NCBI GenBank assembly: GCA_963704615.1
Contig: OY969923.1
Coordinates: 2,170,001-2,234,000 of the forward strand
DNA length: 64,000 nucleotides
DNA from: Bog-756 sp963704615
GTDB lineage: Bacteria; Actinomycetota; Acidimicrobiia; Acidimicrobiales; RAAP-2
Direction of reading: 5' to 3'
The notes under the pieces are model-generated. The model did no database searches and was not told the DNA's origin. It saw only the letters and a program-made list of their open reading frames with translations. Positions 26,797-36,202 of this stretch are shown piece by piece. Numbering within the stretch: position 1 is the first letter of the stretch; the number at the start of each line of letters is the position of its first letter. The translations under genes and the position numbers were made by a program.

Positions 26797-28389
26797 TCAC
26801 TGGGGCAGCTCGGTCAGCCGACCACCGCTGAGCTCAAGGTCGATGACCGGGTTGCGCCATTCGTTCCCGGAGCCCTCGGTCAGGAGATCGGCCATATGCG
26901 GCCCCCACGAACCGGCGGGGTAGAACTGGATGGCACTTCCGGGCTCGGACCACGCCTGCAGGTAGGGATCGACGATCCTCCATGCCTGCTGGACCTCGTC
27001 CGAGCGGATGAACAGGGTGGCGTCGCCCACCAGGGCATCGTGGATGAGCCGCTCGTAGCCATCGGCGGACTCCATGCCGGCGAAGGCCTCGGCATAGGAG
27101 AAGTCCATGGCCACCGACCGGATGTGGAACTTCTCCCCGGGGACCTTGGCCCCGAACTCGAGACTGATTCCCTCGTCGGGTTGGATGCGGAGGATGAGGG
27201 TGTTCGGTCGCAAGTCACGACTGGTCCGGTGATCGAAGAGGAGGAAGGGCACCTGGTGAAAGGTGAGGGCCACCTCGGTGACCCGCGCCGGCAGTCGCTT
27301 GCCGGTGCGGACGAAGATCGGCACCCCGGACCAACGCCAGTTCTCCACCCGCAGGCGGAGGGCGACGTAGGTCTCGGTCTGGCTTTCGGGGGAGACGTCG
27401 GGCTCCTGACGGTAGGCGATCACCTTTTGGCCGTCGATGACGCCCGCGGTGTACTGGCCCCGCACCGATTTGTCGACCGCCTCGTCGGGGGTCGGGATGT
27501 CGACGGCGTGGAGGAGCTTGACCTTCTCATCGCGGATCCGGTCGGCGTCGGTACTGGTGGGTGATTCCATCAGGGTCAGGGCCAACACCTGCATCACGTG
27601 GTTCTGCACGATGTCCCGGAGGGCCCCCGCCGTCTCGTAGAAACCGCCGCGATGCTCGACCCCCAGGCTCTCGGCCACGGTGATCTGCACCTGCTCGACG
27701 TAACGGCGGTTCCAGATCGGCTCGAAGATGGCATTGGCGAACCGGAGGGCCAGCACGTTCTGGACGGTCTCTTTGCCCATGTAGTGGTCGATCCGGTAGA
27801 TCTGGGACTCGTCGAAAGCGGCGTGCATCTGCTGGTCGAGGGCCAGGGCACTGGCCAGGTCGCGACCGTAGGGCTTCTCCACCACGATCCGGACGAAGGA
27901 GCCTCCCTCGGCCGGCCGGGTGCAGGCGTGGTCGGCCAGGGCTTTGGCCACCGTACCGAACACACTGGGGATGGTGGCCAGGTAGTAGAGGCGGTTCCCG
28001 CCGGTCCCGTCGACCTGGTCGGCGTCGTCCAGGTAGGTCTTGAGCTGACTGAAGGTGTCGGGGTGGTCGTACTCACCGGCGACGTACCGGAATCGACCGA
28101 CCAGCTCCTTCCACCGGGGTCCGCCATCGGGGGTGGCCTCGGTCACGTGGGCTCGGAAGTCGTCGTCGGACCACGGCGTGCGGGCCACCCCGATGACGGT
28201 GAAACCGGCGTCGAGGACACCGCGGTCGGCCAGATGGGCCAGGGCGGGAAGGATCTTGCGGGCGGTGAGGTCCCCCGAGGCCCCGAAGATGACCATGGCC
28301 GCCGGGGGGGTCGCCGAGAGGACGGGTGGTTGCGGTCGACGCCGGGCCTGGTTGCCGGTCGGCGCGCTGGTGGTGGGATCGGCGCTCAT
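26797..28389 (-). CDS. zwf: Glucose-6-phosphate 1-dehydrogenase
   Basis: A 530-residue NAD(P)-dependent enzyme. The nucleotide motif is VIFGASGDLTARK, the substrate and catalytic motif RIDHYMGKETVQN contains the active-site His, and VVEKPYGRDL precedes it. The ATG at 28389 overlaps the gnd stop as ATGA. It belongs to a tkt-tal-gnd-zwf-pgl operon. The organism also makes F420, but this is the classical Zwf type rather than the F420-dependent glucose-6-P dehydrogenase of mycobacteria. Confidence 0.96.
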   Translation of the reverse strand: MSADPTTSAPTGNQARRRPQPPVLSATPPAAMVIFGASGDLTARKILPALAHLADRGVLDAGFTVIGVARTPWSDDDFRAHVTEATPDGGPRWKELVGRFRYVAGEYDHPDTFSQLKTYLDDADQVDGTGGNRLYYLATIPSVFGTVAKALADHACTRPAEGGSFVRIVVEKPYGRDLASALALDQQMHAAFDESQIYRIDHYMGKETVQNVLALRFANAIFEPIWNRRYVEQVQITVAESLGVEHRGGFYETAGALRDIVQNHVMQVLALTLMESPTSTDADRIRDEKVKLLHAVDIPTPDEAVDKSVRGQYTAGVIDGQKVIAYRQEPDVSPESQTETYVALRLRVENWRWSGVPIFVRTGKRLPARVTEVALTFHQVPFLLFDHRTSRDLRPNTLILRIQPDEGISLEFGAKVPGEKFHIRSVAMDFSYAEAFAGMESADGYERLIHDALVGDATLFIRSDEVQQAWRIVDPYLQAWSEPGSAIQFYPAGSWGPHMADLLTEGSGNEWRNPVIDLELSGGRLTELPQ

Positions 28390-29321
28390 TTGGGGGTGGA
28401 GGTCTCGCCGCCGGGGGTGCCCTTCGTGGTGATGAAGGCATGGCCACCGAACTGGTTGCGGAGAGCGGCCACCAGACGGAGGCCGAAGGCGTCCTTTTTG
28501 GTGGAGGCGAAGCGGGCGAACAGGGACGAGGCGATGACCGGCGCCGACACACCCCGGTCGATGGCCTCTTCGACGGTCCACCGTCCCTCGCCGGAGTCGA
28601 CGACCACCGCTTCGACCTGGTCGAAGCCCGATTCGGGGCGCAGGGCGCGCTCGGCCAGATCGAGGAGCCAGCTGCGTACCACCGAGCCGTAGCGCCAGAT
28701 GGAGGCGATCTCATGGAGGTCCAGATCGAACTCGGGCGCCTCGGACATGATCTCGAAACCCTCGGCGTAGGCCTGCATGAGCCCGTACTCGATGCCGTTG
28801 TGGACCATCTTGACGAAGTGACCGGCCCCCGGCGGACCCACGTGGGCGTAACCGCCTTCGGGGGCCAGGGCCAAAAAGGCGGGCTCGGCCAGCGCCACCG
28901 CTTCCTTGGTCCCGCCGACCATCAGGCAGTACCCCTCCTTGAGTCCCCAGATCCCCCCCGATGTGCCCGCGTCGACCAGGGCGATGCCTTGGGAGGCGAG
29001 CTGGTCGACCAGGGGTGCGGTCTCCTTGTAGTTCGAGTTGCCGCCGTCGATGATCACGTCGCCGGGCTGGAACAGCCCGGCCAGAGTGGTGATGGTCGAG
29101 TTGGTGGCGTCACCGGCCGGCACCATCACCCAGGCGACCCGTGGCGCGGACAGCTTGGACGCCACCTCCTCGAGGGTGGCGGCGGGCTCGGCCCCCAATC
29201 CGGCCGCGGCGGCCCGGGCGGGTTCGGACAGGTCGAAGGCGACGACCTGGTGCCCGTGCTCGATGAGGCGCTGGGTCATGTTGGCGCCCATCTTTCCCAG
29301 GCCGATCATGGCGATCCTCAT
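28386..29321 (-). CDS. gnd: 6-phosphogluconate dehydrogenase, decarboxylating, short type
   Basis: A 311-residue enzyme, much shorter than the 470-residue E. coli form and of the length seen in NAD-preferring short Gnd proteins. The N-terminal Rossmann motif is MIGLGKMGANM, with IIDGGNSNYKET and DAGTSGGIWGLKEGY, and the catalytic KMVHNGIEYGLMQAY. It decarboxylates 6-phosphogluconate to ribulose-5-P. The cofactor preference is inferred from length only. It overlaps zwf by 4 bp and follows tal by 116 bp. Confidence 0.93.
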   Translation of the reverse strand: MRIAMIGLGKMGANMTQRLIEHGHQVVAFDLSEPARAAAAGLGAEPAATLEEVASKLSAPRVAWVMVPAGDATNSTITTLAGLFQPGDVIIDGGNSNYKETAPLVDQLASQGIALVDAGTSGGIWGLKEGYCLMVGGTKEAVALAEPAFLALAPEGGYAHVGPPGAGHFVKMVHNGIEYGLMQAYAEGFEIMSEAPEFDLDLHEIASIWRYGSVVRSWLLDLAERALRPESGFDQVEAVVVDSGEGRWTVEEAIDRGVSAPVIASSLFARFASTKKDAFGLRLVAALRNQFGGHAFITTKGTPGGETSTPK

Positions 29322-29437
29322 GGTGCTCTCCTCATCTGATCAATCGCAGTCTGATCATCGCTGTCTCGTGATGTTGGTGCGGGTGTCGTTCCGCCGGTCC
29401 GCCGCTTGCGACGGGACCCGGTCGCCGTCGCGGCCGA

Positions 29438-30562
29438 CTAGGCCTGAGCCGACAGCTGGTTGGCCTTGTCGGTGAGCGACTGCATGAGCTCATCGAACGA
29501 CTTGGCGAACGAGGCCACACCCTCGGCCTCGAGGACCTGGGCCACATCCTCCATGTCGATGCCGGCGGCGGCCAACTCGTCGATCAGTCGTTGTGCTCCG
29601 TCGACGTCGGTGTCGACGGTGCGGGCGACCGTGCCGTGATCGAGGAAGTCGGCCACCGTGTTATCCGGCATGGTGTTGACCGTGTCCGGGCCGATGAGGG
29701 TGTCGACGTAGGCCAGGTCGGGATAGGCGGGGTTCTTGGTCGAGGTCGAGGCCCACAGCGGACGTTGCCGCCGGGCCCCGTGGGCGGCCAGGGCTTCCCA
29801 CCGTGGGCCCGCGAACCGAGCGACGAACAGCTGGTAGGCCAGGCGGGCCTGGGCCACGGCGGCCTTGCCCCGCAAGCCGAGGAGCTTGTCCCCGTCCTTG
29901 GCGGTGCCCGCCGCCGTCTCGAGGCGTCGGTCGACTTCGGTGTCGACCCTGCTGATGAAGAACGACGCCACGCTGGCCACATGAGAAAGGTCGTCGCAGC
30001 CCGAGGCGAGGAGGGCTTCCAGCCCCGACAGGTAGGCCTCGATCACCTCCTGGTAACGATTGAGGCTGAAGATGAGGGTCACGTTGATGCTGCGACCCTC
30101 GCTGATCATCGTCCGGATCGCGGGCACGCACTCGGGTGTGGCCGGGATCTTGACCAAGGCGTTGGGCTTGTCGATGCGCTCGTGCAGGGCGCGGGCGGCC
30201 CTGACGGTGCCTTCGGTGTCATGGGCCAGCGACGGCGCCACTTCGACGGACACGTAACCGTCACCGCCCTGGGACGAGTCGTACACCGGGCGGAGGATGG
30301 CCAGGGCGGCATCGATGTCGTCCACGACCAGGTCCCAATAGGCGTCCTCGACCGAGGTGGTCTTGATCAGTTGACCGAACTCCTGGTCGTAGGTGTCCTG
30401 GCCGGCGATGGCCTTGGCGAAGATGGTCGGGTTGGACGTCATCCCGCGGATGCCCTGGGTCACCAGGCCGGCAATGGTGCCGTCCTGGAGCCAGTCGCGG
30501 CGCATGTTGTCGAGCCAGGGGCTCTGGCCCTGCTGGTCGTAGAGATCAGTAAATCGTGTCAA
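29438..30562 (-). CDS. tal: Transaldolase
   Basis: A 374-residue transaldolase of the length usual in actinobacteria. It moves a dihydroxyacetone unit between sugar phosphates. GMTSNPTIFAKAI near the N-terminus and the Schiff-base lysine in ALVKIPAT are diagnostic, with RPLWASTSTKNP later. The start is a TTG at 30562: it has AAAGGA 8 nt upstream and matches the family N-terminus, while the longer open frame is antisense-like. It is 34 bp downstream of tkt. Confidence 0.95.
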   Translation of the reverse strand: MTRFTDLYDQQGQSPWLDNMRRDWLQDGTIAGLVTQGIRGMTSNPTIFAKAIAGQDTYDQEFGQLIKTTSVEDAYWDLVVDDIDAALAILRPVYDSSQGGDGYVSVEVAPSLAHDTEGTVRAARALHERIDKPNALVKIPATPECVPAIRTMISEGRSINVTLIFSLNRYQEVIEAYLSGLEALLASGCDDLSHVASVASFFISRVDTEVDRRLETAAGTAKDGDKLLGLRGKAAVAQARLAYQLFVARFAGPRWEALAAHGARRQRPLWASTSTKNPAYPDLAYVDTLIGPDTVNTMPDNTVADFLDHGTVARTVDTDVDGAQRLIDELAAAGIDMEDVAQVLEAEGVASFAKSFDELMQSLTDKANQLSAQA

Positions 30563-30596
30563 CGGGATTCCTTTCTTCGGTGGTCTCCCCTGGCGT

Positions 30597-32615
30597 TCAC
30601 GACGACCAGTTCCCACCGAGGAGGGCGGTGGCCCGGGCGGCCACGTTCTCGGGTGTGAAACCGAACTTCTCCAGGACCACCTCGCCCGGGGCCGAGGCTC
30701 CGAAGTGGTCCAGGCAGACGGTGGCGTCCGCGTACCGGTCCCAGCCGAACGAGCTGGCCGCCTCGACGGCCAGGCGAGGCACCCCGGGCGGGAAAACCTC
30801 GTCGCGGTACTGGTCGGACTGGGCGGCGAACAAGTTCCACGAGGGGAAGGACACCACGCGGGCCGGAACCCCGGAGGTGGCCAGAAGGTCGGCCGCGGCC
30901 AGGCACACATGGACCTCGCTGCCGGTGCCGATGAGGACGATCTGGGGGGCGGTCTCGGGCTCGGCCAGCACGTAGGCGCCGCGGGGGACCCCTTCGGCGG
31001 CCCGGTCGACCGATTCGGCCAGAACCGGAATCGACTGTCTCGACAAGATGAGCGCGGTGGGGCCGTCGCCGTTGACGGCCAGACGCCAGGCCTGGACCGT
31101 CTCGTTGGCGTCGGCCGGACGGATGACCGACAGGTTGGGCATGGCCCGGATGGCGGCCAGCTGCTCGACGGGCTGATGGGTGGGGCCGTCCTGGCCGAGC
31201 CCGATCGAGTCATGGGTCCACGAGTAGACGACGTGCATGTTGGATACGGCGGCGAGACGCACCGCCCCCCGCATGTAGTCGCTGAACACGAAGAACGTGC
31301 CCCCGATGGGGAGGAGGCCGTGGTGGGCGGCGATCCCGTTCATGACCCCGCCCATCCCGTGCTCGCGGATGCCGTAGTGGACCAGGTCCCCACCGGGCTC
31401 CTCCACCGACTGGGCCACGGCGCCGGCCATGGCCATCCCGGTGTTGCCGGTGAGATCGGCGCTGCCCGGGATCACCCCGGGGATGAGCGGCCCGGTGGCA
31501 TCGAGACAGGCCTTGATGGCCTTGCGAGTGGCCATGGGACCGTCGCCCGGAGCAAAGGCCGGGAGGGCCGCCTCCCACCCGGGTAGACCGTGCCCCCGCT
31601 GTGCCGCCTCCCACCCCGCCTTGTCGCCACCCCAGGCTTCGAAGCGTTGGGTCCATTGCCCCCGCATGGCCTGGCCGCGGGGTATGCACTGTCGGTACAT
31701 GTCGAGAACGTCGTCGGGCACCCAAAAGCTCTCGTCGGGGGGGAGCCCGAGCAACTCCTTGGTCAGACGGATCTCGTCGGGCGGGAAGGGGTCGCCGTGC
31801 GCCTTGGCGGTGTCCATCAGATGGGGCGACGGGTAGCCGATGTGGCTGCGGAGGATCAGCAGGGAGGGCCGGTCCTCGTCGGCCTTGGCCCGCACGAGGG
31901 CCGCCTCCAAGACGTCGACATCGTTGGCTGTCTCGCCGAGGTTCTGCACCGACCACCCGTAGGCGGCAAAGCGCTCGCCCACGTCATCGTTGTAGGACAG
32001 CTCGGTGGGGCCGTCGATGGTGATGTGGTTGTCGTCATAGACATAGATCAGCCGGCCCAGCTGGAGGTGGCCGGCCAGCGAGGCGGCTTCGTGGGAGATC
32101 CCCTCTTCGAAACAACCGTCGCCGGCGAAGACAAAGGTGTGGTGGTCGCACACCTCGGGGGAGAAGCGGGCGCGCAGCCAGCGCTCGGCGATGCCCATGC
32201 CCACGCCGTTGGCCACGCCTTGCCCGAGGGGCCCGGTGGTGACCTCGACGCCGGGGGTGTGGTTGTGCTCGGGGTGCCCCGGGGTTCGGCTGCCCCATTG
32301 CCGGAAGCCGCGCAGGTCGTCGAGGGTCAGCCCGTAGCCGGTGAGGTAGAGCAAGGAGTAGAGCAGGATCGAGGCGTGGCCGTTGGACAGGACGAACCGG
32401 TCACGGTCGGGCCAGTCGGGCTGCGACGGATCGTGGCGCAGGACCCGGGTGAACAGGACATGGGCCACGGGAGCGAGGGCCATGGCGGTGCCGGTGTGGC
32501 CCGAGTTCGCCGCCCGCGGCGCGTCCATGGCCAGGCCCCGGATGACGTTGATCCCGAGCTGACCGAGGTCACCGCGGTCCGGGGTGTCAGCGAGGTGAAG
32601 CGTGCGCTCGGCCAT
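30597..32615 (-). CDS. tkt: Transketolase
   Basis: A 672-residue thiamin-diphosphate enzyme that transfers two-carbon units in the non-oxidative pentose-phosphate pathway. The ThDP/Mg site is GDGCFEEGISHEAASLAGH and YDDNHITIDG; GHPEHNHTPGVEVTTGPLGQG and the C-terminal GIREHGMGG with the catalytic Glu are present. ATG 32615 is chosen; TTG 32624 is an alternative. First gene of the five-gene operon running to pgl. Its cofactor is the product of the thi pathway at 10-13 kb. Confidence 0.96.
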   Translation of the reverse strand: MAERTLHLADTPDRGDLGQLGINVIRGLAMDAPRAANSGHTGTAMALAPVAHVLFTRVLRHDPSQPDWPDRDRFVLSNGHASILLYSLLYLTGYGLTLDDLRGFRQWGSRTPGHPEHNHTPGVEVTTGPLGQGVANGVGMGIAERWLRARFSPEVCDHHTFVFAGDGCFEEGISHEAASLAGHLQLGRLIYVYDDNHITIDGPTELSYNDDVGERFAAYGWSVQNLGETANDVDVLEAALVRAKADEDRPSLLILRSHIGYPSPHLMDTAKAHGDPFPPDEIRLTKELLGLPPDESFWVPDDVLDMYRQCIPRGQAMRGQWTQRFEAWGGDKAGWEAAQRGHGLPGWEAALPAFAPGDGPMATRKAIKACLDATGPLIPGVIPGSADLTGNTGMAMAGAVAQSVEEPGGDLVHYGIREHGMGGVMNGIAAHHGLLPIGGTFFVFSDYMRGAVRLAAVSNMHVVYSWTHDSIGLGQDGPTHQPVEQLAAIRAMPNLSVIRPADANETVQAWRLAVNGDGPTALILSRQSIPVLAESVDRAAEGVPRGAYVLAEPETAPQIVLIGTGSEVHVCLAAADLLATSGVPARVVSFPSWNLFAAQSDQYRDEVFPPGVPRLAVEAASSFGWDRYADATVCLDHFGASAPGEVVLEKFGFTPENVAARATALLGGNWSS

Positions 32616-32680
32616 TCCCGGCAACCCTACCGGTCGAGCGTGCTCCGGGCGACGCCACCGCGGCGCAGGATGACGACCCG

Positions 32681-33832
32681 CTACCGTCCGCGGAACAGGG
32701 CCATCGACGCGGTGAAGGCGTGCACGAAGTTGTGGCTCCCGATGGGTCCGATCTCGCCGGCGGCGAGGAACCCTGACACGGGAACCGGGCCGACCGACCG
32801 TTGGAGCATCCGCGCATCGTGGTGGGCGTCGTCGAACAGCCGTGTCCCGCGGCCGTTGCAGGTGAACAGGAGGGCGGCTTCCGCCTGTCGACCTTCGAGC
32901 AAGGTGGCCAACTCGCGATGAGCCGTCTCCGCATCCCGCAGGTGGAAGCGGACCGTGCTGCCCAGGGGAATCCGATCGTCGACGGCGACCGCTCCGCTGG
33001 ACCGGTCCACACCCACCACCGTGCGGATCAGGAAGTCACCGGGTCCGGGTTGCTCGACGTGCTCATCGATCAGGCGGCCCACGAACAGTCCGTTCGATTC
33101 GATGCCGGCGATGTCGGCCGAGTCGAGCCCGTTCTTGATCTGGTCGACCATGCACTCCATGGCCGGGGAACCCGCCACCTCGTAGATCACGTTCCGGTCC
33201 GAACGAGTCACGGTCAAGGAATGGCCATAGCCGCGACATCCCTGGGACACGACCGCCTCGACCTCGACGCCGCGGCCCAGAAGAACCCCGGCGGCCCCCT
33301 CGGTGAAAACGGACTCGCCCACCGCGAGCCGACTGCCTCCGGGGCCTCGTCCCCCCGAGACGTTCCCGCCGATGACTGGGAGATGCGGGTCCACCCCCTG
33401 CAGCCACTCCAGGAACTCGTCGGCGGGAAAGGTGAAGGGGTCGGCCATCAGAAGGAGGGCGTTGGGCGCGAACCCGATGTGGTCCGGCCAGCCGGCGAAG
33501 TGCCACGAGTCGTCGGCCAACCGGGTGGCCCGCAGGTGCAGAGGGACCAGGGGACCGACCCGTCCGGCCCATAGGCTGATGGCCGGCGTCTCCTCGATCT
33601 CGTAGCCGGTCCCCACCACCGACTCGGCCGCGCACCCCACGATGGCCAGGGGGTGGAGCACCGTGGCCACCGTGGCCACGATGTCCTCCAGCGCCCCGGC
33701 GTGCGGACGGGTGACGGTCACCACCACCAGGTCGGGGCGCTCACCGATGGCCTCGAGGACGGCGCCGGACACTTCACCGGTCGCCTGTGAGGCCACCGGG
33801 TGCTGCGACAAAGCGCTGGCGAAGGACGCCAC
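32681..33832 (-). CDS. FIST-domain sensory protein
   Basis: A 383-residue protein with FIST-N and FIST-C domains, a pair linked to small-ligand sensing upstream of signal transduction. Visible are the N-terminal strand VVVTVTRPHAG, IVGCAAESVVG, the middle IGGNVSGGRGPGG and the C-terminal LLFTCNGRGTRLF and GFLAAGEIGPIG. No transmembrane segment or output domain is attached. The start is GTG 33832, 3 bp after the bicupin stop, so the two genes are co-translated. Ligand unknown. Confidence 0.88.
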   Translation of the reverse strand: MASFASALSQHPVASQATGEVSGAVLEAIGERPDLVVVTVTRPHAGALEDIVATVATVLHPLAIVGCAAESVVGTGYEIEETPAISLWAGRVGPLVPLHLRATRLADDSWHFAGWPDHIGFAPNALLLMADPFTFPADEFLEWLQGVDPHLPVIGGNVSGGRGPGGSRLAVGESVFTEGAAGVLLGRGVEVEAVVSQGCRGYGHSLTVTRSDRNVIYEVAGSPAMECMVDQIKNGLDSADIAGIESNGLFVGRLIDEHVEQPGPGDFLIRTVVGVDRSSGAVAVDDRIPLGSTVRFHLRDAETAHRELATLLEGRQAEAALLFTCNGRGTRLFDDAHHDARMLQRSVGPVPVSGFLAAGEIGPIGSHNFVHAFTASMALFRGR

Positions 33833-33835
33833 GAA

Positions 33836-34846
33836 TCAGTCGGCTGCCGGCGCGAACCGGATGTCGAGCGTCCGGAGGTAGGTGTGCAGCCCGGCGTCCT
33901 GCACGGGCACCAGATAGGCGGGGTGTCCCGACTCGTTGTGATGGCTGTGCCAGGCACCGGGTGGGGTGATGAACGCCCCCGCCGCCTCCCAGTCCACCCG
34001 CTCGGGATCGACGATGGTGCCGTCGGTGTCCAGCCGGGAGCCGATCAGCGAGTAGCAGCCCGGGGCACACTCGAGGATCAGGTCGACGGCCGCGCTCTGG
34101 TGTCGGTGCGGCCGCTGTACCCGACCGGCGGGGAGGACGCCGAGCATGGCCCACAGGGTGTGGGTGATGGTCAGGGTCTGGGGGGTGGCCGTGTTACCGA
34201 GGAGCACGCTGACCCGGCTGCGCTCGGCCGCAGCCGGGTCCCGCTCCACCTCGGCCAGTCGGGCGCGGGCCACGGTGCCGTCGAAGCGGGTGGGCGAGAA
34301 CCGCTCCTCGCCCGGAACCACGCCGAGGTAGCGGAGCAGCGGAGCATCGGTGACCCGGTACACGAGAGCACCGGCCGGGTCGGTGTCGTCGGCCGTATGG
34401 GCGGTGGTGCACCCGGCGGGCAGGGTCCAGAAGTCCCCCTGCGTCCAGGCCAAGGTGGTGGTGGCCGGGCCGGCGCAAGGGTGGGCACGCTCGATCTGGC
34501 TGCGACCACCGCCCCGGATGCAGCAGTAGAGCTCGCTGGTGGCGTCGGCCTCGGTGACCAGTCGTTCGCCCGGTTGGATGACCATGAACGAGGCCAGAAG
34601 ACCGGGGCTGGTGGCGGGATAGGGAACCCCGAGATCGTCGGCGAGGTCGAGGGCGACCAGCCGGGTCCGGCCCCCGTGATGAATGGTGGAGGGAAAGCGC
34701 CGGGTGGGGACCGGGCTGATGGCTCCCGCCCCGAGCGGGTCGACTGCGGTGGAGTACTCATAGAAGACGGCGTCGCCGGTCCAGTCCTCGCCGGCCTGAC
34801 CCACGGTCAGGGAGGGCCTAGGTGGGTCGCCCTGTCGAATCACCAT
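33836..34846 (-). CDS. Bicupin protein, gentisate-dioxygenase-like
   Basis: A 336-residue protein with two cupin folds. The C-terminal cupin keeps metal-type histidines (RPHRHQSAAVDLILE and GAWHSHHNESGHPAYLVPVQDAGLHTYLRTL). The N-terminal cupin has lost the usual His-x-His (ERLVTEADATSELYCCIRGGG) and may be structural. The arrangement resembles gentisate 1,2-dioxygenase and relatives, but substrate and activity cannot be assigned. ATG 34846 is chosen. It is the first gene of a pair with the FIST protein and diverges from the thioesterase gene at 34888. Confidence 0.68.
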   Translation of the reverse strand: MVIRQGDPPRPSLTVGQAGEDWTGDAVFYEYSTAVDPLGAGAISPVPTRRFPSTIHHGGRTRLVALDLADDLGVPYPATSPGLLASFMVIQPGERLVTEADATSELYCCIRGGGRSQIERAHPCAGPATTTLAWTQGDFWTLPAGCTTAHTADDTDPAGALVYRVTDAPLLRYLGVVPGEERFSPTRFDGTVARARLAEVERDPAAAERSRVSVLLGNTATPQTLTITHTLWAMLGVLPAGRVQRPHRHQSAAVDLILECAPGCYSLIGSRLDTDGTIVDPERVDWEAAGAFITPPGAWHSHHNESGHPAYLVPVQDAGLHTYLRTLDIRFAPAAD

Positions 34847-34887
34847 GCTCCCAGTATCGACGAGTGGGAGGGAGATAGCGTCGCAGG

Positions 34888-35298
34888 GTGGCCGAACAGC
34901 AGATCCAGGTCCCCCCCAATTGCGAGTTGACCCTCGGGATGACCTGCGTGGACAAGAGCGAGCCGGGTCGGACGACATGGAGGATGCGGGCCGACGAGCG
35001 CTTCGCCAATCCGGCCGGGATCATCCAGGGAGGCTTCATCGGAGCCATGGCCGACTCCGCCATGGGATCGGCCACCGTGACCTTCGCGCGGGCGGCGGGC
35101 GGCAATGTGATCTCGTCCAACGTGGAGATGAAGACCAGCTTTCTGGCCCCGGTCCGGGTTGGAGCCGTGCTCGAGTGCCGGGCGTCGGTGGTCTCGGGGG
35201 GACGGCGGGTGGCCTTCGCCGAGGCGGAGGTGACCGATGAACGGGGGAGGACGGTGGCCCGCGCCAGCTCGACCTATCTGTTCACCGATCGGGGATGA
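34888..35298 (+). CDS. PaaI-type hotdog-fold thioesterase
   Basis: A 136-residue hotdog protein. FANPAGIIQGGFIGAMADSAMG is the typical active-site region of PaaI/DUF4442-like acyl-CoA thioesterases, where the usual HGG has become IQGG, and the core beta strands end in SSTYLFTD. It probably hydrolyses an acyl- or aryl-CoA; the substrate is unknown. The start is GTG 34888, 41 bp from the divergent bicupin gene. Confidence 0.85.
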   Translation: MAEQQIQVPPNCELTLGMTCVDKSEPGRTTWRMRADERFANPAGIIQGGFIGAMADSAMGSATVTFARAAGGNVISSNVEMKTSFLAPVRVGAVLECRASVVSGGRRVAFAEAEVTDERGRTVARASSTYLFTDRG

Positions 35299-35413
35299 TC
35301 GGCCTGTCGGGTCCGGCGGGACGGGACACGCTGGCTAGAGTTGGGGCGACCACGAGCAGGTGGCGGGCCGGATAGGCGGACCGCATCCCTCCCTGCTCCG
35401 ATCGAGGAGGACC

Positions 35414-35776
35414 GTGGCCCGAGGTCGAAGCGGCACAGGTCGGGGATGGGGTGGCCTGCGTGCCACCGGGAGCGACACGCTCCAGTTGGTCATCGACTAT
35501 GTCAAACAGGAGACGCTGGATCCGCTCAAGGGTCTCGGGCGCTACATCGTGTTCGGGGTGGCCGGATCGGTCGCCCTGGCCATCGCCGTGGTCATACTCT
35601 CGGTGGCCTTCCTTCGGCTGCTGCAAGGCGAGACGGGCACGACTTTCACCGGGAACCTGTCGTGGATCCCGTATCTCATCTGCACCTTCGTCCTCCTGGC
35701 GGTGGCCGCGTTGGCCATCAGAGCGGTGGGGCGAGGTCGTCGGATGGTCGGCAACCCGGACAAGGAGGCCCGATGA
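35414..35776 (+). CDS. Two-helix membrane protein, phage-holin-superfamily-III-like
   Basis: A 120-residue protein with two membrane helices (YIVFGVAGSVALAIAVVILSVAFLRL and WIPYLICTFVLLAVAALAIRAV) joined by a short polar loop. It resembles actinobacterial Holin-X/superfamily III proteins; the role is unknown. GTG 35414 has GAGGAGG at 35404-35410, a short spacing of 3 nt, so a different start is possible. It overlaps the next gene by 4 bp (ATGA), opening a run of three small membrane genes before trmI. Confidence 0.62.
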   Translation: MARGRSGTGRGWGGLRATGSDTLQLVIDYVKQETLDPLKGLGRYIVFGVAGSVALAIAVVILSVAFLRLLQGETGTTFTGNLSWIPYLICTFVLLAVAALAIRAVGRGRRMVGNPDKEAR

Positions 35777-35985
35777 GCCCGGAGCCCGGACGGATCACCC
35801 GTGACGACATCGAGGCCAAGTTCCGAGAACTGACCGGTGAGGTGTCCGACGAGGTCGAATCGACCCGCTCCCAGGCGGTGACGGTGGGCCTGGCCGTGGG
35901 TGTGGCCTTGGTGGCGGTGGTCTTTTTGATCGGGCGCCGGAGCGGTCGTCGCCGGTCGGCCGTCGTCGAGGTTCGGCGCATCTGA
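35773..35985 (+). CDS. Small single-pass membrane protein
   Basis: A 70-residue protein: an acidic, helical N-terminus (ITRDDIEAKFRELTGEV), one membrane helix (AVTVGLAVGVALVAVVFLIG) and an Arg-rich cytoplasmic tail. AAGGAGG at 35762-35768 supports ATG 35773. It overlaps the preceding holin-like gene by 4 bp. Similar helix-then-Arg proteins sit next to holin-III-like genes in other actinobacteria; I know no function. Confidence 0.66.
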   Translation: MSPEPGRITRDDIEAKFRELTGEVSDEVESTRSQAVTVGLAVGVALVAVVFLIGRRSGRRRSAVVEVRRI

Positions 35986-35988
35986 CCG

Positions 35989-36198
35989 ATGGACACCTTG
36001 CTGCACTACATCCAGGTGAAGGCGTTCGGCCGGGGGATGCGGGGCTACCACACGGCGTGGATCGTGGTGGGTGTGGCCATCTGGATGATCAACCGGGCCC
36101 GCCACCAGGATGACGTCATCTACCGCACCAAGCTCACGTCCGGTGAGGGTCTGCTCATCCGGACCGCCCAGCCGGCGCCCTCATCGTCCGGAAGCTGA
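35989..36198 (+). CDS. Small protein of unknown function near trmI
   Basis: A 69-residue protein starting at ATG 35989, 3 bp after the previous stop. It has one short hydrophobic stretch (TAWIVVGVAIWMI) flanked by basic residues and a polar C-terminus. trmI starts 4 bp after its stop. Tight spacing on both sides is the main evidence that it is translated. Confidence 0.58.
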   Translation: MDTLLHYIQVKAFGRGMRGYHTAWIVVGVAIWMINRARHQDDVIYRTKLTSGEGLLIRTAQPAPSSSGS

Positions 36199-36202
36199 GC
36201 GG

